Part shown: positions 62,990 through 64,000 of the stretch, one piece after another
How positions within the stretch are numbered: position 1 is the first letter of the stretch
Layout: each line of letters begins with the position of its first letter
Source: Crambe crambe
Lineage: Eukaryota > Porifera > Demospongiae > Poecilosclerida > Crambeidae
Assembly: GCA_963924555.1 (NCBI GenBank)
Contig: OZ004596.1
Coordinates: 2,666,001 to 2,730,000, forward strand
Length of the DNA stretch: 64,000 bases
Reading direction: 5' to 3'
Made by a program: the position numbers and the translations under genes
The notes under the pieces: generated by a model
What the model saw: only the letters and a program-made list of their open reading frames with translations
The model's database searches: none
Told to the model about the DNA's origin: nothing

Positions 62990-63127
62990 GATAGCTATTA
63001 CAAAGCTTGCATATTTGCCTTGTCACCTACAGTAATAATTTATTATAATTGACTCTTATTATTAATTCATTATCAACTGATTACCTTGTGGTCAGGTAAG
63101 GATGTTCATACAAAAAACAACAACAGA
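62990..63127. other. Non-coding stretch
   Basis: It is AT-rich, with no gene recognised. It probably contains the upstream end of the giant element, but no terminal repeat was identified. Confidence 0.3.
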
Positions 63128-63310
63128 GCTACAGTAGTTTGCAGAACAGTTGTCATGCATCAGGCAGGGATAGGTGGTGGCCTTGAAGTATTTGTGGCTG
63201 GGGAACAATAAAATGTTTTCATAGCCCTATTGTTCTTAGCCACTAGCTACTCCAGAGCCGCTGCCTATCTCTGCCTTATGCATGACAACTGTTCTGCAAA
63301 CTACTGTAGC
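63128..63310. repeat. Foldback hairpin repeat
   Basis: GCTACAGTAGTTTGCAGAAC and AGTTGTCATGCAT at the left pair with ATGCATGACAACT and GTTCTGCAAACTACTGTAGC at the right. The loop holds a second, weaker pair (GGGGAACAATA with TATTGTTCTTA). Confidence 0.9.
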
Positions 63311-64000
63311 TAGGCTAAAGACGATGTAATTGTCAACATGTCTAGTCTACCACAACAGCTGCCTTGATTCTACTGATGGGAACAAAATTTATTTTGCATG
63401 AGTGTAACTTCAGTTCATGGTCTCGAAGATGGTGGAGTATTAAGTCATGGCCGCTTACAGAAAATCCAGTTGCGCCTCTACCGTCAAGGCACTCGTTTCC
63501 AAGTGATCGTGACCTCGTGTATCTCTGAGAGAAGGAAGTAACAACTTTTTCATATGGTTAGATAGGTCTATGTGTGATCTGTTTGTGTGAATAGTTTTAC
63601 TTGCTATACGTATACAGTGTAGGTAAGAGTTACGGCAGGAATTATTAGCTAAACTGGAAAATATTCCAAATGAACTTCCGGTGCAAATAAAATTGTATGG
63701 GGCCGGGGCCCTATAACTTCCGGTTCCGCTGGCGTAATGACTGCATGCTATGACTTCCGGCTCCGCTGGTGCATATCCATAGCTCTCGCATAGTGGTTTG
63801 CAGGTTGCTTGACACAGTACTTCAGTCAGCAAGGTCACATGGACCAATCAGATTCATGCTGACATCATTGCCTGCAAATCTGATTGGTTCATGTGACCTC
63901 GGTGGCTGTACTATACTAGTGTACAGCGGTTTTCCAAAACCTTGCAACAGGAAAGTGGAAAGCGGAAGTGATTGGAGCGAACTGGTTGGTCAGATTGCTC
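63311..64000. other. Non-coding stretch with short repeats
   Basis: GACTTCCGGCTCCGCTGG and ACTTCCGGTTCCGCTGG are direct repeats (63,715 and 63,750). A 23-bp inverted pair, AGGTCACATGGACCAATCAG (63,832) and CTGATTGGTTCATGTGACCT (ending 63,899), forms a hairpin; its CCAAT/ATTGG boxes are promoter-like but no gene start follows in the window. The minus-strand open stretch at 63,455-63,847 is not recognisable. Confidence 0.45.

Overview
The window is eukaryotic and looks like a non-bilaterian animal, most probably a demosponge such as Amphimedon. It is AT-rich, its introns are short with GT...AG borders, and it carries animal genes: a CARD-NACHT-LRR receptor, an MCMDC2-like meiotic gene, a mitochondrial-type leucyl-tRNA synthetase and a ubiquitin-protease fragment. 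The transposon families (P-like, ISL2EU with YqaJ, THAP) are also animal ones. The organism assignment is inference. No operon, phage or CRISPR logic applies.

Layout. 1-9,012 is a nest of repeats: several copies of a family with CGACA-rich ends, AAT/ATT microsatellites and, from about 1,560 to 6,650, a multi-kilobase palindromic foldback structure. 9,068-14,040 is a LARS2-like gene broken by deletions, frameshifts and stops. 15,240-16,165 holds a broken ankyrin-repeat fragment on the minus strand. 16,477-19,253 holds MCMDC2-like exons, followed by a G-rich minisatellite and a 155-bp tandem array whose units each contain an exon-like segment. 21,106-27,683 is a P-like transposon with 7-bp target duplications. 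It has a decayed transposase on plus, an intact two-exon accessory gene on minus, and a second element of the same family inserted in it (22,207-24,465).

27,700-34,150 is a giant inverted repeat whose arms carry 156-bp tandem satellites. 34,400-41,224 has repeat remnants, a foldback MITE, a USP-like fragment and a short P-like element. 41,253-44,130 is an ISL2EU element with AT target duplications, a THAP plus DDE transposase on plus and a SWIM-YqaJ protein on minus. Their stop codons overlap, and the YqaJ core is missing. 44,321-47,970 is an intact four-exon NLR gene of 1,036 residues. 48,100-50,030 has an acyl-CoA-binding-like exon and a truncated P-like end. 51,019-52,290 contains hairpins. 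52,882-54,458 is an unrecognised seven-exon gene with perfectly matching splice phases.

54,490-62,970 is dominated by a very large, degenerate minus-strand element gene with N-terminal zinc-binding motifs, a GDWHLLKNYQ-type core and a C-terminal cysteine-rich CXC region. It is interrupted by MITEs and by an expanded 42-bp coding minisatellite. 62,990-64,000 contains two foldback hairpins.

How it fits together: the probable working host genes are the NLR and the seven-exon gene; the MCMDC2-like gene is doubtful. The rest is mostly mobile DNA in various stages of decay, with nested insertions that give a relative order of events. All family names come from motif recognition by eye; no database search was run.
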